5,385 bases of DNA from Planctomycetales bacterium (lineage in GTDB: Bacteria > Planctomycetota > Planctomycetia > Gemmatales > Gemmataceae), in the NCBI GenBank assembly GCA_020054355.1, contig JAGVLI010000679.1:1-5385 (forward strand). Direction: 5' to 3'. The first letter of the stretch is position 1. Each line of letters starts with the position of its first letter. Position numbers and translations under genes: made by a program. Under the pieces are notes generated by a model, which saw nothing but the letters and a program-made list of their open reading frames with translations, searched no databases and was not told the origin of the DNA. Of the stretch, positions 1-5,385 are shown in pieces.

Positions 1-83
1 GGGTGCTTCGCACAACGAGTCCCGTCCCCTTTTCGCACCGGCTCTCGGTGAGCACTGTTCAGTTGCTCACTTGTGATTGCCAT
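1..83 (-). CDS. possible 5' end of a gene running off the window
   Basis: A minus-strand frame opens with ATG at 83 and stays open to the window edge (27 codons, no stop). It reads MAITSEQLNSAHREPVR and then a Lys/Gly/Cys-containing stretch. The polar start and the 'REPVR' segment resemble the openings of small planctomycete proteins, but this is only an impression and no domain can be named. There is no clear Shine-Dalgarno: the bases just upstream read TACTGAAA. It would lie 163 bases downstream of the anti-sigma stop, in the same direction. An open frame this short is easily a chance event in GC-rich DNA. Confidence 0.2.
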   Translation of the reverse strand, partial: MAITSEQLNSAHREPVRKGDGTRCAKH

Positions 84-246
84 TTTCAGTATCGACGAGG
101 GAAGCAGCCGAGATTAGAGAATTCCGCGCGTTCCTCGATGCTTCCCGGCGCGCCCTTCGCATTGCAGATCGGCTATGCCCGACCCGGCGGCAACAGCGCC
201 GAACAGGAATGTGGGCGGTTGCGCGAAAGAGCGGTCGCCGACAGGG
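84..246. other. intergenic stretch with no recognised feature
   Basis: This is the region downstream of the anti-sigma gene. No stem followed by a T-run is seen on the minus strand after the stop at 247, so no intrinsic terminator can be called. Open frames here, on either strand, show no family motif and look like chance GC-rich reading frames. No tRNA, repeat or operator could be recognised. Confidence 0.5.
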
Positions 247-693
247 TCAGCCACAACTCGGCGAGGGCGCTTTAAGGGTGCAGCGCTTGACGAGCCGTAA
301 AATGTTGCCTCGACCATTTGCCCTTGGCATGGTGCTGGCTTCGTCGAGAATGGTACGGATCAGGAAGACGCCCCGGCCGCCGACGCGCAGCTCCGCGGGA
401 TCGAGTTCCGGCACCTGGGTGATGTCAAAAACGGGGCCTTCGTCGAGCAGATGGATTTCCAGGCAGTCCTCGCGCGGGAAGATGTGCATTTCGACCATCA
501 GTTCGGCCCGATGGTGATGGGCGTGGCGGATGATGTTGGTGATGGCTTCGTGGATCGCCAAGGCGACCGTATCAATCACTTCCGTTTCGATGCCGTACAC
601 CTTGCATACCGACACCAGAAACGCGCGAATGCCGTTGACGTGGGCGAGATGGCTGGGGATGGCAGCCACGAACGGCGGCTTCTCGGAGGCCAT
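247..693 (-). CDS. RsbW-like anti-sigma factor / serine-protein kinase (HATPase_c_2)
   Basis: A 148-residue single-domain GHKL ATP-binding protein of the RsbW/SpoIIAB type. Members bind a sigma factor and are countered by a STAS anti-anti-sigma protein that they phosphorylate on serine. The N-box is visible as LAIHEAITNIIRHAHHH (residues 45-61, with E49 and N53), the G1 box as LLDEGPVFD (82-90, D84 and G86) and the G2 box as GGRGVFLIRTILDEAS (105-120). The family's closing strand is GNILRLVKR (129-137). Length is normal for a stand-alone kinase. There is no signal peptide or membrane segment, so it is cytoplasmic. ATG 693 is preferred over GTG 699 because the GTG lies inside the likely Shine-Dalgarno. 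Neither a STAS partner nor a sigma factor gene is adjacent, so its target is unknown. The Cys-containing tail after residue 138 is extra. The fold call is secure; the kinase role is inferred. Confidence 0.9.
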   Translation of the reverse strand: MASEKPPFVAAIPSHLAHVNGIRAFLVSVCKVYGIETEVIDTVALAIHEAITNIIRHAHHHRAELMVEMHIFPREDCLEIHLLDEGPVFDITQVPELDPAELRVGGRGVFLIRTILDEASTMPRANGRGNILRLVKRCTLKAPSPSCG

Positions 694-698
694 GGCCA

Positions 699-702
699 CC
701 TC
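699..702 (-). promoter_or_regulatory. ribosome binding site of the anti-sigma gene (decides the start)
   Basis: On the minus strand the sequence reads GAGGTGGCCATG. GAGG sits 5 bases before ATG 693. The in-frame GTG at 699 overlaps this motif and has no good site of its own, which supports 693 as the start. Confidence 0.6.
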
Positions 703-773
703 GACGTTTTCCGGGTCCGGCGAGCAAGAGACAATCGACGCTGACCGTCCAGCGCGATCAGTTACCCTTTCAC

Positions 774-802
774 AGTATAGAATTTCGATCCAGTCTCAGC
801 AA
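774..802 (-). promoter_or_regulatory. putative housekeeping-type promoter for the anti-sigma gene
   Basis: The minus strand carries TTGCTG (797-802) and TATACT (774-779) separated by exactly 17 bases. The -10 box matches TATAAT at five of six positions; the -35 box matches TTGACA at only three. It lies in an AT-richer patch between the repeat pair and the anti-sigma gene. It would start transcription near 767 and leave a leader of about 70 bases. Sigma-70-like consensus is less certain outside well-studied phyla, so this is a candidate only. Confidence 0.45.
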
Positions 803-821
803 GCGACGCTGTGCGGCACAT

Positions 822-904
822 AGTAGCCCGCCGCTCCGCGGCGGATCGCGGCGCAGCCGCGAGCAGCGCCCCGATCGAGTCAGTTGCTCCGCATCGGATG
901 ACCG
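822..904 (+). repeat. REP-like palindromic element, copy 1
   Basis: An 83 bp copy runs from AGTAGCCC to ATGACCG. Hairpin one is CCGCCGC-TCC-GCGGCGG (828-844). Hairpin two is TCGCGGC-GCA-GCCGCGA (846-862). The part after 862 is diverged from the other copies, but the terminal ATGACCG is kept. It is inverted relative to copy 2 and in the same orientation as copy 3. Confidence 0.8.
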
Positions 905-922
905 GAAAACGATCTGCCCAGG

Positions 923-1007
923 CGGTCATTTGCGATTGTTGACACAGCGAGCCTCCGGCGGCACCATCGCGGCTGCGCCGCGATCCGCCGCGGAGCGGCG
1001 GGCTACT
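923..1007 (-). repeat. REP-like palindromic element, copy 2
   Basis: An 85 bp copy in reverse orientation, with the same two hairpins at 985-1001 and 967-983. The segment 930-966 aligns loosely with the matching part of copy 3, and 923-933 is an exact 11-base match to 5371-5381 on the opposite strand. Being the first sequence after the hydrolase stop, it may act as a 3' stabiliser of the operon transcript. Confidence 0.8.
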
Positions 1008-1020
1008 ATGTGGCTGCCGG

Positions 1021-2187
1021 CTATTTCTCCACGGCCTGGCGCACCAGCTTCAAGAACTGCTCGCGCGGAATGTTGCCGCCCGGACTCTGCGTGAAGATCA
1101 GGCCGATGATCTGGTTCTTCGGGTCCACCCAGGCATAGGTGCCATCCGAGCCGCCGTGGCCGTGGATGCCGGTCGCCGTCGAGACTTGCCAGCCGAAGCC
1201 GTAGTAAGCAGTCCGCTTCTCCTGCTCCTCCGCCGAGTAGATCGACCGGGTCTGCGGCGCGATGGCCTGTCGCACGGTTTCTTCTTTCAGCAACCGCTGC
1301 CCGTTCCAGCTGCCGCCGTTCAGGAACAGCTGCAGAAAGCGCGCGTAGTCCGACCCGGTGGTAATCAAGCCGCCCGAACCGCGCACGAACGGATACCGGG
1401 GCGCATCCCCAGGCTTGTAAGTGGTTTGCCAGGTCCCGTCCTTCTTGCTGGTAATCGCGGCGCGGCGTTCCACTACCTCCTTCGCATCCCGATGGTAGGC
1501 GTCCGTCATGCCCAGCGGCTTGTACAGCCGTTGCGTCAGGAAGGACTCCAGCGGCTGCTTCGACGCGACTTCAATCAAGACACCCAAGGTATTGAAGCCC
1601 GCGTTGTTGTAGAGGTAGGTCTGGCCCGGTTTCTCCGCCGGGCCGGTCGCCCCGAATCGATCCACCTCGGCCCGCAAGCTGGGCGCGTCCGGATACTCGG
1701 CCGACTTCTGGAGCAAGGGCTTGGAGAAGATGCCCGGAATACGGAACCCGCTCGTGTGCGTCATCAAGTGCCGGACGGTGATCGCCTTCGATTTCTCGTT
1801 GTCGAAGGATGGCAGGTACTTGCGCACCTCGTCGTCGAGACCGAGTTTGCCTTCCTCGACCAGCAGCAACACGGCGGCGGTAATGACGGGCTTGGTGTTG
1901 GAGGCCACATGGAACAAGGTGTCCTTCCGCATGAGCAGCTTCTTGTCGAAGTCGCTCCAGCCGATGGCCTCGTGCAGCACGATCTTGCCATCGCGGGCCA
2001 CGAGCAGGACCGCGCCACGGATGTCGTCGTCGGCCAGCGCTTTCTGGAAGAGGCCGACGCCTTCCTTGAGCACCGCCGCCGACATTTTCGCCTCGGCCGG
2101 CTTCGCTTCGCTCAACGCCGGCTGCGCGGACAGCGGGGCTGGTATGGCCAGCAAGCTCAGCAGAATCGTCGCGGAACGGATAGTCAT
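1021..2187 (-). CDS. exported serine hydrolase, beta-lactamase (class C)/esterase family
   Basis: A 388-residue protein of the PF00144 beta-lactamase/transpeptidase-like fold. A Sec signal peptide covers about residues 1-21 (ILLSLLAIPAPLSA then QP). The SxxK motif is ASNTKP, giving nucleophile S96 and K99. The Y-x-N motif is LYNNAG (Y193, N195). The third motif is HGHGG (342-346) instead of the KTG of true class C lactamases, a form common in EstB-like esterases and D-aminopeptidase relatives. LMTHTSGF (141-148) and RLYKPLGM (220-227) are further family signatures. Length is normal. It acts outside the cytoplasm, hydrolysing an ester, amide or peptide bond by an acyl-enzyme; the substrate is unknown, and antibiotic resistance should not be assumed. 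The start at 2187 is chosen over ATG 2193 because of Shine-Dalgarno spacing. The gene follows the PHP-domain gene by 12 bases and probably shares its transcript. Confidence 0.93.
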   Translation of the reverse strand: MTIRSATILLSLLAIPAPLSAQPALSEAKPAEAKMSAAVLKEGVGLFQKALADDDIRGAVLLVARDGKIVLHEAIGWSDFDKKLLMRKDTLFHVASNTKPVITAAVLLLVEEGKLGLDDEVRKYLPSFDNEKSKAITVRHLMTHTSGFRIPGIFSKPLLQKSAEYPDAPSLRAEVDRFGATGPAEKPGQTYLYNNAGFNTLGVLIEVASKQPLESFLTQRLYKPLGMTDAYHRDAKEVVERRAAITSKKDGTWQTTYKPGDAPRYPFVRGSGGLITTGSDYARFLQLFLNGGSWNGQRLLKEETVRQAIAPQTRSIYSAEEQEKRTAYYGFGWQVSTATGIHGHGGSDGTYAWVDPKNQIIGLIFTQSPGGNIPREQFLKLVRQAVEK

Positions 2188-2195
2188 GCGCATCT

Positions 2196-2201
2196 TCCTT
2201 T
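2196..2201 (-). promoter_or_regulatory. ribosome binding site overlapping the upstream stop codon
   Basis: The minus strand reads TAAAGGAAGATGCGCATG. AAAGGA (2196-2201) overlaps the TAA stop (2200-2202) of the preceding gene. It is 8 bases from ATG 2187 but only 2 bases from ATG 2193, which favours 2187 as the start. A ribosome ending the first gene would sit on this site, an arrangement expected to couple translation of the two genes. Confidence 0.65.
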
Positions 2202-5200
2202 ACTTCGTACAGTCGATCCACATCGGCGAACTCCAGGCCAGCTCGCCGTCGGCTTGCTCCACCCGGACATAGTAGTAGTGCGTACCCGCCGTCGGCTTGG
2301 GATCGGTCCAGGCCGTCTGGAACTCCGCGCCTTTCATGCCGTCGAAGGCGACGGCTGGCTCGCTGTTCTTCAGGATCGTGACCTTCGCCAGCGGCGCGGT
2401 GCCGATCACCTTGATCTCGAACTTCGGTGCTTCCTTGGTCTTGAACTCATCGCCCATGATCTGCGTGCCGCTGCGGACATCCAGGATAATGTCGTCGGTG
2501 GCACCGTAGCAGTGCCGTTTCCGGCAAGCGTCCAGGATGCCCTGGCGGTCGTGCTTCTCCGCCAGCACCACGCAATAGGAAATATGCGTGGAGAAGTGAT
2601 CGCTCGACGCCTGGAAGCCGAGCCGACGGCCTTCCAGGAGCGGCAGGTTCACGAACCCCTTGGGCTGCCAGCCGCCGATGCTGAATGGCTTCATGTTGCC
2701 CTTGGGATCGTAGCCGGCGCGCGGCGCGCCCTGAAATTCATAGTTATTCCGGTCGCCTTGATAGATTTCGACGAACGGCTCGACCTGCGGGTCGTGGTCG
2801 CGCCAGTCGGTGCCCATGCCGGTGGCGCTGGTATGGCTAGCGCAGATGCCGTTCAGTTCTTTCAGGTAACGATAGAGCATCTTGGTATCGTCGGCATGGA
2901 TGCCCGCGACAGCCTTCTCCTTGTCCGGCTCGGCCAGCCGGGGCAAGGTCCGCACGCCGCGCTGGGCGAACATGCAATTGCGATGGCCGTGCGGATAGCT
3001 GACGCTGCGCTCGTAGGTGAACATTGGGGTGAAACGGTTGGGCACATGAAAGGCGTCGGTGTACTTCTGGATCAACCACCAGCAGTACTCTCGGCCCGCC
3101 CCACTGTCGTGGTCGCCGTTGCCGATCCAGTCCATACCTGCCGCGTCGATGCCGTAGCGGAACATGTCTTCCAGCGAGCCGTCGGGACCGCCGTCCCAGG
3201 AAATCTCCGTGTGCCGGTGGAACTCGCCGCGCAGTAGCTGATACTTCTTGCCGCCCGCTTCGAGGCGATAGTCCCGGATGCGCTGGACCGCCTCCTTCTC
3301 CTTCTTGGCCCGTGCGACGAGCTTTTCGTCCTTCTTGCCGGCGTCGTGGGCGACCAGTTTGGGTTCGACCGGATCGCCGGGCAGGTCGAGATAGCTCATA
3401 TAAATCTGGTTGTCGATGACTTCGGGCTTGGAATATCGGCCATCGGTGTTGTGAATGATCCGCAAGCCACCGGCTGGATGGGGCAGCAAGACCGGGCGGT
3501 CATCGAGCAGCCCATCGGAATGGGCGACTTCGATCGGTGGACTCCATTGGTCGCCGTCGAGCCGCCGGGCCATCGTCAGCCAGTAAGAACCGGGATGCGA
3601 GCTGTAGCGCGTGCCGAACTTTTGCCGGTACGTCACCCAGACGCGGCCCTTGCCATCGATGCCGATCTTGGGATAAGCGTAACGCGGCAGTGCTTCCACT
3701 TTCGCGCCGGTGTCCGGCGAGCCAACGCGCGGCGGCAACGACGGCAGCTCGGCGACGGGCCGCTTGAGCTTGCCATCTTCCAGACAGACGACCTTGATGG
3801 TCCGGCTGAAATAGAGCGGGTTGCCGTCGTCCGCGTCGAGCGCGCCGAAGTCCTTGCCCCACAGTTCGGGGCCTTCTTCGTAGGCGACCCAGAGCCGGCT
3901 CTGGAGGTCGTAACAAATCGCGGGGCGCGCGTTGAAGCGCCCTGCACTGTCGACGACACTCCAACCCAACGCCCTGCTGCCCGGCGCACTGATGACCGCG
4001 CCGCCCAGCTCGTAGTTGCTGCCAAGGTATTCGTCGTGGACCACGGCGTAATGCTCGCCTGGACCACTGGCCGCCACCGGATTCCATGCCCGGCCGCCAA
4101 TGCTGTTTCCCGCCATTTCCCCGCCGCCCGGCTCGCGGACGGATTCGGACCACTTGCCTTTTTCGCAGCCCAGGAACTGGATGCAAGGCCCCTGGTCCAG
4201 CCGCCAATGCTGATACGCCAGCAGCAGGCGATTGTGGCTGATGTTGGTCACGCTCGCGTGCAAGTCAGATGCTTCGGCGGTAGTGAGGCGTTCTTCTCGA
4301 CCCGGCCGCCAGACCGTGGGGCCTTGGTCGTCCGGTTTGGCCGCTGGCCGGATCGGCGTGGCAAAAAGATGGAACTTGCCTTGTCGATTGGCGCTGTAGA
4401 CAGCCCAGACCGTGCCATCGCCTTCCGCCGCGATGGCGCACCGCACCAAGTCCTGCTTGGCATCGGTGATTGCGATGGCGTCGCTCCACTTCCCATCCTT
4501 GAAGGACTTCACGAACAGCTGATCGCCGAACTCGGAAGTCTGATACGCTTTGAAGTCCTTGGGTTGCCCCTTGAGCTGCGGCGGCTCGATGCGGCGATTG
4601 TCTTCCTGGACGTGATAGCCGATCCAGGCCACCCAGAGCGTGCCGTCGGGACCGTAGCAGGCGGCGGGGAAATCGTCCTCGGTCTTCGCTGTCGCCACCG
4701 GAGTAGCAGTGGAAACGAGACGCACGGATAATCGGCCGCCTTCCAGCGCTTTCGCCTGGCCGCTCAGGATTTCCTTCAAGGACACCTGGAGGTCCTTGAT
4801 TTCGTGGTCAGGGACGCTCAGCCGCAAAGCGGCGTCGGGTTGGATGTCGGTCAGGTGCAGTACGACACCGACGGTGGCGACTGGCTCGACCGCGACGATG
4901 GCGGGACTCTTCGGCGGCGCGCGCAGCGGTCGGTGGGACGACGCGACCCAGCCGTCGGGTTCCGTCAGCTTGTCGCCCTCGCGGAAGCGGTAGCCCTCCC
5001 GATGCACGACCTTCGCCCCGGAAACGACCGCCTTGCCGGACCACGGTTTGGCCTGGGCGTCTTTCAAGCCCATCTCGATGACGATGGCCGTGGGCGGCGC
5101 TGCTTCCTTGGCTTTCTTCGCCCAGTCCAGCACGAGCAGGCTTTGCGCTGTCGGCTTCTGCTGTCCGATGGCCGCGATGGCCACCATGATGCCCACTGTC

Positions 5201-5229
5201 GCCGCGAGGAGAGCGCGTCGTCGTTGCAT
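2200..5229 (-). CDS. exported beta-propeller protein with PHP/DUF3604-like metallohydrolase domain
   Basis: A 1009-residue protein. Residues 1-22 form a signal peptide (MQRRR then a hydrophobic ALLAATVGIMVAIAA). Residues 30-185 are an unassigned, partly beta-rich region. Residues 190-615 carry seven repeats of the pattern 'D/G-G-x-L/V-W-V-A-Y', for example DGTLWVAW (195), DGTVWAVY (271), RLWVAYEE (445) and KGRVWVTY (527), as in sialidase-like propellers. A Lys/Glu-rich linker spans 623-655. Residues 665-910 resemble PHP-superfamily DUF3604 or CehA/McbA-type hydrolases. Candidate metal ligands are H671 and H673 (EFHRHT), D706-H707-D708 (GNGDHD), E740, H747/H749 (PHGHRN), H799 (ASHTSA) and D877-H878 (SSDHFSTH). 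Residues 934-1006 look like a beta-sandwich tail. It probably hydrolyses a phosphoester, ester or carbamate-like bond outside the cytoplasm; the substrate is not known. Start 5229 is supported by the signal peptide and an AAAGGA site; the frame stays open upstream, but only through repeat sequence. It is the first gene of a pair with the serine hydrolase. Confidence 0.88.
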   Translation of the reverse strand: MQRRRALLAATVGIMVAIAAIGQQKPTAQSLLVLDWAKKAKEAAPPTAIVIEMGLKDAQAKPWSGKAVVSGAKVVHREGYRFREGDKLTEPDGWVASSHRPLRAPPKSPAIVAVEPVATVGVVLHLTDIQPDAALRLSVPDHEIKDLQVSLKEILSGQAKALEGGRLSVRLVSTATPVATAKTEDDFPAACYGPDGTLWVAWIGYHVQEDNRRIEPPQLKGQPKDFKAYQTSEFGDQLFVKSFKDGKWSDAIAITDAKQDLVRCAIAAEGDGTVWAVYSANRQGKFHLFATPIRPAAKPDDQGPTVWRPGREERLTTAEASDLHASVTNISHNRLLLAYQHWRLDQGPCIQFLGCEKGKWSESVREPGGGEMAGNSIGGRAWNPVAASGPGEHYAVVHDEYLGSNYELGGAVISAPGSRALGWSVVDSAGRFNARPAICYDLQSRLWVAYEEGPELWGKDFGALDADDGNPLYFSRTIKVVCLEDGKLKRPVAELPSLPPRVGSPDTGAKVEALPRYAYPKIGIDGKGRVWVTYRQKFGTRYSSHPGSYWLTMARRLDGDQWSPPIEVAHSDGLLDDRPVLLPHPAGGLRIIHNTDGRYSKPEVIDNQIYMSYLDLPGDPVEPKLVAHDAGKKDEKLVARAKKEKEAVQRIRDYRLEAGGKKYQLLRGEFHRHTEISWDGGPDGSLEDMFRYGIDAAGMDWIGNGDHDSGAGREYCWWLIQKYTDAFHVPNRFTPMFTYERSVSYPHGHRNCMFAQRGVRTLPRLAEPDKEKAVAGIHADDTKMLYRYLKELNGICASHTSATGMGTDWRDHDPQVEPFVEIYQGDRNNYEFQGAPRAGYDPKGNMKPFSIGGWQPKGFVNLPLLEGRRLGFQASSDHFSTHISYCVVLAEKHDRQGILDACRKRHCYGATDDIILDVRSGTQIMGDEFKTKEAPKFEIKVIGTAPLAKVTILKNSEPAVAFDGMKGAEFQTAWTDPKPTAGTHYYYVRVEQADGELAWSSPMWIDCTK

Positions 5230-5239
5230 GGCGAAACCG

Positions 5240-5245
5240 TCCTTT
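5240..5245 (-). promoter_or_regulatory. ribosome binding site of the propeller-PHP gene
   Basis: AAAGGA on the minus strand lies 10 bases before ATG 5229, which in turn begins a good signal peptide. This fixes the start even though the frame continues upstream. No convincing -35/-10 pair was found between 5246 and 5294, so the operon promoter may lie in or beyond the repeat. Confidence 0.6.
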
Positions 5246-5294
5246 GTTGGGGACCCGGAAATGTCCGCAGCGAAGTAAACCCCGGCAAACCCAG

Positions 5295-5381
5295 AGTAGC
5301 CCGCCGCTCCGCGGCGGTACGAGCGGCGCAGCCGCGAGTGTCGCGCCGGCGGCCTACTGCTGACACCTGGGCAAATGACCG
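5295..5381 (+). repeat. REP-like palindromic element, copy 3
   Basis: An 87 bp copy from AGTAGCCC to ATGACCG, upstream of the operon. Hairpin one, CCGCCGC-TCC-GCGGCGG (5301-5317), is identical to the other copies. Hairpin two keeps its GCA loop with a 5 bp stem, GCGGC/GCCGC (5323-5335), while the linker between them differs (TACGA rather than A). GCAAATGACCG (5371-5381) matches copy 2 exactly. The element also has a near-palindromic outer pair (AGTAGCCCGCCG against CGGCGGCCTACT, one mismatch). It ends 4 bases from the window edge, so an inverted partner could lie just outside. Confidence 0.8.
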
Positions 5382-5385
5382 GCAC

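Larger units (their letters stand above)
817..1012. repeat. 46 bp perfect inverted repeat, REP-doublet (REPIN-like) structure
   Basis: Positions 817-862 and 967-1012 are exact reverse complements over 46 bases, separated by 104 bases. Each arm itself contains two GC hairpins. The inner ends also pair (ATGACCG at 898-904 with CGGTCAT at 923-929), so the unit is two inverted copies of one element about 84 bp long with an 18-base centre. The outer end lies 8 bases beyond the stop of the serine hydrolase gene. The transcript could fold into a very stable structure that protects its 3' end or helps stop transcription, but there is no T-run for a classical intrinsic terminator. The layout matches REPIN doublets; no RAYT transposase is in the window. 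Confidence 0.9.

Noticed and set aside
48..70. 7 bp inverted repeat GTGAGCA/TGCTCAC with a 9-base loop as operator or terminator
   Set aside because: A few such short palindromes are expected by chance in a window of this size; there is no T-run and it lies inside the possible gene start at 83.
817..1012. CRISPR array or insertion sequence with terminal inverted repeats
   Set aside because: There are only two arms, in inverted rather than direct orientation, and the 104-base interior has no transposase frame. A REP-type doublet fits better.
967..1012. Classical intrinsic terminator after the serine hydrolase
   Set aside because: The stem is strong, but the minus strand after it reads ATGGTGCCGCC with no run of T, so only a possible structural role at the 3' end is claimed.
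2188..2193. ATG at 2193 as the start of the serine hydrolase
   Set aside because: It is only 2 bases from the AAAGGA site; the ATG at 2187 has normal 8-base spacing.
1156..3237. 693-codon open frame on the plus strand
   Set aside because: It is antisense to both hydrolase genes and runs across their junction. Its translation is Arg/Ala/Leu/Gln-rich with no motif, as expected from the complement of GC-rich codons, while the minus-strand frames show clear family motifs.
3346..4731. 461-codon open frame on the plus strand
   Set aside because: It is antisense to the propeller coding region; no domain, no ribosome binding site, and composition typical of a mirror frame in GC-rich DNA.
5185..5229. 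Twin-arginine (Tat) signal on the propeller-PHP protein
   Set aside because: The start has consecutive arginines (MQRRRALLAA) but not the S/T-R-R-x-F-L-K context; an ordinary Sec signal explains it better, although Tat is not excluded.
5230..5385. N-terminal extension of the propeller-PHP protein by at least 52 residues
   Set aside because: The extension translates the repeat element and lies ahead of a good signal peptide and an AAAGGA site at 5240-5245. The open frame is a by-product of GC-rich sequence.

Overview
The window is GC-rich bacterial DNA with three well-supported protein genes, all on the minus strand, and a family of short palindromic repeats between them. A secreted, propeller-bearing PHP-type hydrolase, a secreted class-C-type serine hydrolase and an RsbW-like anti-sigma kinase would fit Planctomycetota or a similar environmental phylum. 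That placement is an inference from gene style; no marker gene is present.

Layout in the direction of transcription (right to left). Positions 5385-5230 hold one copy of a roughly 85 bp repeat (5295-5381) and the ribosome binding site of the first gene. Positions 5229-2200 encode a 1009-residue exported protein: signal peptide, a beta-propeller with seven recognisable repeats, a Lys/Glu-rich linker, a PHP/DUF3604-like metallohydrolase domain, and a C-terminal beta-sandwich-like tail. Twelve bases later, 2187-1021 encodes a 388-residue exported serine hydrolase of the beta-lactamase (class C)/esterase family. The stop codon of the first gene lies on the Shine-Dalgarno of the second, so the two are probably co-translated. 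Eight bases past the second stop begins a perfect 46 bp inverted repeat (1012-967 paired with 862-817). It is the outer part of two inverted copies of the same repeat and resembles a REP doublet (REPIN). A promoter-like TTGCTG-N17-TATACT follows, then 693-247 encodes a 148-residue RsbW-type serine kinase/anti-sigma factor. Positions 246-1 are mostly featureless, with a possible start of a further minus-strand gene at 83 running off the window.

The two exported hydrolases form an operon whose products probably act in the periplasm or outside the cell on the same or successive substrates, which cannot be identified from sequence. The anti-sigma gene appears to be a separate transcription unit. 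The most interesting items are the repeat family that brackets the operon, the propeller-PHP fusion and its tight coupling to a serine hydrolase.
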